64,000 nucleotides of DNA from NCBI GenBank assembly GCA_051660685.1, contig JBOFQB010000112.1, forward strand, positions 1 through 64,000, given 5' to 3'. The notes beneath the pieces were generated by a model. It was given only the letters and a program-made list of their open reading frames with translations. It had not been told where the DNA came from and searched no databases. A program made the translations under genes and the position numbers. This document shows positions 61,043 through 64,000 of this stretch, one piece after another (within the stretch, counting starts at the first letter, position 1; the number at the start of each line of letters is the position of its first letter). This stretch comes from JAVBSX01 sp051660685 (GTDB lineage Bacteria; Planctomycetota; Planctomycetia; Pirellulales; Thermoguttaceae).

Positions 61043-61921
61043 ATGTACGAATCTTTAACGTATGATGATCCGGCGCAGTCTTCCGTTCAATCACCGCTTG
61101 AAACCTATTTGCGGGAAATCAACGGAACGGCCTTACTGTCGGCCCGGGAGGAGCGAGAATTGGCATTAGCGATTGGTCAGGGTGATTTAGAAGCACGCGA
61201 CCAAATGGTTCGGGCCAATTTACGATTGGTCGTGAACATTGCGCGGGGATATACGGGAAAAGGTCTTGGATTGCAAGACCTGATTGAAGAGGGGAATCTC
61301 GGGCTTTTGCGCGCTGTTGAAGGATTTGACCCGGCAATGGGGACCCGGTTTTCAACGTATGCCAGTTATTGGATCAAACAGTCCATAAAAAGAGCATTGA
61401 TTAACTCGGCAAAAGCAATTCGGATTCCGGCTTACATGGTTGAATTGCTTTCAAAATGGAGAAGGGCAAGCACGCGACTTTCGGACGAATTGGGACGCAA
61501 TCCGACGCCCGAAGAAGTTGCCCGGGTTTTGGGACTTCCTCGCAAAAAATTGCCGATCATTAAGAAGGCGATTTTGATTTACAATCTGACCCCGCAGACG
61601 GATCAGACGGATGTTGGTTGGTCCCTAGGAGAAATGATTATGGACGACCGGTCCCGCAGTCCTGACGAGGAATTGCTGGAAAATGACAATTTGAGCTTTG
61701 TGATGAAACAGTTGGAGATCATGGACCCGAGAGAGTCGGCTGTTTTGAGAATGAGGTTTGGTTTGGGCCAATATGAACCGCAAACGCTCAAGGAAATTGG
61801 TGAAGCACTTGGTCTGACACGAGAACGAGTTCGTCAGATTGAAACCGAAGCACTGGGTCGTCTCGCCGAAAGTCTGGAAGGTTGTCGGACAAGGGACATC
61901 GACTTTTCGTGTTGTTGGTGA
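61043..61921 (+). CDS. RNA polymerase sigma70-family factor, group 1/2 type
   Basis: A 292-residue sigma factor of the RpoD/SigA/RpoS lineage. Region 1.2 (SPLETYLREINGTALLSARE), region 2 with core-binding and -10 motifs (GLGLQDLIEEGNLGLLRAVE, GTRFSTYASYWIKQSIKRAL), region 3 (RNPTPEEVARVLGL) and region 4 with the -35-binding helix-turn-helix (TLKEIGEALGLTRERVRQIE) are complete; there is no region 1.1. The short size and lack of a region 1.1 or insertion suggest a group 2 (non-essential, RpoS-like) factor rather than the housekeeping sigma. The Cys-Cys-Trp C-terminus is not conserved in the family as far as I know. Confidence 0.9.
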   Translation: MYESLTYDDPAQSSVQSPLETYLREINGTALLSAREERELALAIGQGDLEARDQMVRANLRLVVNIARGYTGKGLGLQDLIEEGNLGLLRAVEGFDPAMGTRFSTYASYWIKQSIKRALINSAKAIRIPAYMVELLSKWRRASTRLSDELGRNPTPEEVARVLGLPRKKLPIIKKAILIYNLTPQTDQTDVGWSLGEMIMDDRSRSPDEELLENDNLSFVMKQLEIMDPRESAVLRMRFGLGQYEPQTLKEIGEALGLTRERVRQIETEALGRLAESLEGCRTRDIDFSCCW

Positions 61922-62092
61922 TTTGTGTGTTGCTGCTAAATAGCAATTTTCTGTCCCCCCTCTTGTCAAAAGAACTTGGTGTGGGAGAATAAGGCGAATC
62001 GATATTTTTTTACTTTATCGATGTGGCCCCTTCCTTCGACGGTTGAACATTCCGGTCATTACCGTCGTGCATTATCTGAACATCCAATCGAA

Positions 62093-62581
62093 ATGAGTAC
62101 AACAGCTCCTTCCGCAACCGAAACGGCCGTATTGCAAATCCTAGAAAAATATCCGAACGCCGGTCGGGATTCCTTGATCCCCATTTTGCAGGAAGTTCAG
62201 GAAAAACTCGGCTTTCTCTCGCGTGAAGCCGTTGTCTTGCTCGGCAAAAAATTGAATCTCCCGGCGAGTAAGATTTTTGGCGTTGCAACCTTCTACAACC
62301 AGTTTCGTTTCACCCCGCAAGGAAAGTTCCATGTTCAGGTCTGTCGCGGAACAGCTTGTCATGTCAAAGGTTCCGCTGCTGTTTTGGACGCCTTGCAACG
62401 TGAATTGAAAGTTCAGGCGGGCGAAACAACCCGGGATGGTCTTTTTAGTATCGAAGTTGTTGCTTGTATCGGAGCATGTGGTCTTGCCCCGGTTATTAAC
62501 ATCAATGGAAATTTTCATGCTGATCTGACATCGCAGAAAATTCCGGGTATTATCAACACTTATCGCAAACAAGTGAAATAG
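62093..62581 (+). CDS. NuoE/HydC-like [2Fe-2S] subunit
   Basis: A 162-residue thioredoxin-like [2Fe-2S] protein. Cluster ligands are Cys84 and Cys89 (CRGTAC) and Cys125 and Cys129 (CIGAC); the N-terminal helical part (ALL-helix, EVQEKLGFLSREAVVLLG and IFGVATFYNQF) is the NuoE signature. In complex I it is the 24-kDa subunit; in soluble electron-bifurcating [FeFe] hydrogenases and formate dehydrogenases it is the gamma subunit. The absence of other nuo genes and the fact that the next gene carries an N-terminal ferredoxin-like extension favour the hydrogenase/dehydrogenase type. Start MSTTAPSATE at 62093; an upstream GTG would add 39 non-conserved residues. Confidence 0.92.
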   Translation: MSTTAPSATETAVLQILEKYPNAGRDSLIPILQEVQEKLGFLSREAVVLLGKKLNLPASKIFGVATFYNQFRFTPQGKFHVQVCRGTACHVKGSAAVLDALQRELKVQAGETTRDGLFSIEVVACIGACGLAPVININGNFHADLTSQKIPGIINTYRKQVK

Positions 62582-62670
62582 AACATTAAGGTTGGAAGGG
62601 AACGATTTCCTTTCCTCTTTTGTTCTATTTGCCCCCTTTCACAACCGTTTTCCAAGCCCAGGTACCTATC

Positions 62671-64000
62671 ATGTCCAATCAGAGACAGCTTGACAAAGAC
62701 TTCCTTAATTGGCTCGTCAACGGAGCCGATCCGAACACTGCGAAAAAAGAATGGGAAGCGCAATTGGCCTTGTTTCGACGTGAAAAGGTCACGAAACCCG
62801 TTATTTATATCGGTTGCGGAACATGCGGGTTGGGCGCAGGAGCGGAATTTACGCTTAATGCTGTCAAAAGATATGTTGCTGAAAAGACAATCGACTGCGA
62901 AATTGTCGAGGTCGGCTGTATCGGGCTTTGTGTGGTCGAACCGCTACTTGATATTCAATTGCCCGGCAAATGCCGGATCATGTTCAAAACCGTAACCGCC
63001 GATAAAGTGGATGGTCTTTTGGATGCCCTTTTTGCGGGAAATGTTTCCAAAGATTTGGTTCTTGGCCAATTTCGTCAGGAAGGTCTGGAACCCTGGAATG
63101 GTGTCGTCTTCCAAGATGAACACCCCTTCTTTGGTCCGCAAACTCGTTGGGTTTTGAAGAACTGCGGCGTTATTAACCCTGCTTCACTTGAAGAGTATCT
63201 TGCAAGAGGAGGATATCGGGGTCTCGCAAAAACGCTTCAAACAATGCAGCCGGTTGATGTCTGCAAAGAAGTTGAGGCGAGCGGTCTTCGAGGTCGGGGA
63301 GGAGGAGGATTTCCGACCGGCATGAAATGGAAGTTTGCGCTTGGTCAGAAGGACGCGAAACAGAAGTACCTTGTTTGTAACGCTGACGAAGGTGATCCGG
63401 GTGCTTTTATGGACCGGGCGGTCATTGAAGGTGATCCACATCGATTGTTGGAAGGGATGTCAATTGCGGCGTATGCAATTGGAGCAAGTAAGGCGTACAT
63501 TTACATTCGTGCCGAATATCCTCTTGCAATTGCCCGGTTGAAAGAAGCGATTGCACAAGCAGAAACGAATAACCTGCTTGGCGAAAAGATTCTGGGGTCA
63601 GACTTCTCGCTGAAAATGTACATTAAGATGGGGGCAGGAGCTTTTGTTTGCGGGGAAGAAACGGCGTTGATTCACAGTATTGAGGGGAAACGGGGAATGC
63701 CCCGACCGCGACCGCCGTTCCCGGCAATCAGCGGTCTCTTTGGTTGTCCAACGATTATTAACAATGTTGAAACATTGGCGAATATTCCGGCGTTGCTCGT
63801 TAATGGAGCCAATTGGTTCAATGTCGTTGGAACAGAAGGAAGTAAGGGCACAAAAGTGTTTGCCCTGTCCGGGAAAGTTGCGAATACGGGTCTCGTCGAG
63901 GTTGCAATGGGGACCTCTTTGCGCGAGGTCGTCTTCTCAATCGGGGGGGGAATTGCAAATGGTAAAAAATACAAAGCCGTTCAGATTGGCGGTCCGTCGG
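62671..64000 (+). CDS. NuoF/HydB-like flavoprotein subunit (truncated by window edge)
   Basis: Open frame from ATG 62671 to the right edge (443 codons seen). The N-terminus has a thioredoxin-like [2Fe-2S] domain with Cys49, Cys52, Cys83 and Cys87, then the NADH- and FMN-binding core (GLRGRGGGGFPTG near residue 206 and CNADEGDPGAFMDR near 236), and further on GAGAFVCGEETALI and the FPAISGLFGCPTIINNVET segment. The fused N-terminal ferredoxin-like domain is typical of HydB/HndC of bifurcating hydrogenases and of NAD-dependent formate dehydrogenase, not of complex I NuoF. It follows the NuoE-like gene by 89 bp on the same strand; a catalytic subunit is expected just beyond the edge. An 8-G run occurs near 63945. 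Confidence 0.9.
   Translation, partial: MSNQRQLDKDFLNWLVNGADPNTAKKEWEAQLALFRREKVTKPVIYIGCGTCGLGAGAEFTLNAVKRYVAEKTIDCEIVEVGCIGLCVVEPLLDIQLPGKCRIMFKTVTADKVDGLLDALFAGNVSKDLVLGQFRQEGLEPWNGVVFQDEHPFFGPQTRWVLKNCGVINPASLEEYLARGGYRGLAKTLQTMQPVDVCKEVEASGLRGRGGGGFPTGMKWKFALGQKDAKQKYLVCNADEGDPGAFMDRAVIEGDPHRLLEGMSIAAYAIGASKAYIYIRAEYPLAIARLKEAIAQAETNNLLGEKILGSDFSLKMYIKMGAGAFVCGEETALIHSIEGKRGMPRPRPPFPAISGLFGCPTIINNVETLANIPALLVNGANWFNVVGTEGSKGTKVFALSGKVANTGLVEVAMGTSLREVVFSIGGGIANGKKYKAVQIGGPS

Noticed and set aside
62582..62630. GGAAGGGAA/TTTCCTTTCC hairpin between the NuoE- and NuoF-like genes
   Set aside because: The stem is short of a T-run and would end transcription within an operon; not called as a terminator.
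1..64000. CRISPR arrays and prophage modules
   Set aside because: No regularly spaced direct repeats with unique spacers and no phage structural or integrase genes were found; the only spaced repeats are the heptanucleotide tracts and dispersed palindromes.

Overview
This window looks like a chromosomal segment of a planctomycete (Planctomycetota), probably an anaerobic or facultative lineage. The evidence is two HzsA-related secreted cytochrome-like proteins (beta-propeller followed by CXXCH haem motifs), large secreted HEAT, TPR and WD40 proteins with low-complexity linkers, weak Shine-Dalgarno use, and a start-of-operon NuoE/NuoF pair of the electron-bifurcating hydrogenase type. No rRNA, CRISPR array, prophage or plasmid backbone is visible. 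The placement rests on gene content, not on a marker phylogeny.

Layout. 1-3700 (minus strand): citrate synthase, a PilO-like protein with a PilP/GspC-like C-terminus, a HicB/HicA-like small gene pair, peptide deformylase, and the start of a gene that runs off the left edge. 4000-4800: a REP-associated tyrosine transposase (RAYT) between palindromic repeats. 5000-9700: an HzsA-related tri-haem protein and a PIN-domain toxin/partner pair. 9870-13240 (minus): a GH172/DUF2961 secreted enzyme and a sugar isomerase/epimerase. 13675: tRNA-Glu. 14100-19550: an RND transporter, a YraN nuclease-like protein and an MFS transporter. 19900-23030: a second HzsA-related protein. 23090-32750 (minus): a pseudopilin-like protein, a HEAT-repeat lipoprotein, a Ser/Gly/Pro-rich repeat protein and SMC. 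33200-38650: convergent WD40 and TPR proteins. 38850-39290: a tiny Cys-rich secreted protein with a good promoter and a foldable leader. 39660-49817: one giant 3385-residue protein made of an N0-like domain and roughly 40 secretin-N-domain-like repeats but no secretin pore. 49900-60800: carbohydrate and housekeeping genes (xylulokinase, ispE, DUF58, arabinose/fucose isomerase-like, glycogen synthase, fumarase, cutA). 61000-64000: a primary-type sigma factor and the NuoE/NuoF-like pair, the latter cut by the right edge.

The most unusual content is (i) the giant secretin-N repeat protein, which together with the PilO/PilP-like and pseudopilin-like proteins hints at an unconventional envelope assembly; (ii) a pair of exactly 165-bp MITE-like elements in opposite orientation with terminal inverted repeats and 3-bp target duplications; (iii) several other small repeat families: RAYT-linked palindromes, heptanucleotide CCCCTAT-type tracts that run into stop codons, and a GCGCGTA palindrome family; and (iv) two small toxin-antitoxin-like pairs. 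Metabolically the genes cover TCA-cycle entry and fumarate, pentose use, glycogen storage, MEP isoprenoid synthesis and probably hydrogen or NADH-linked redox balancing.
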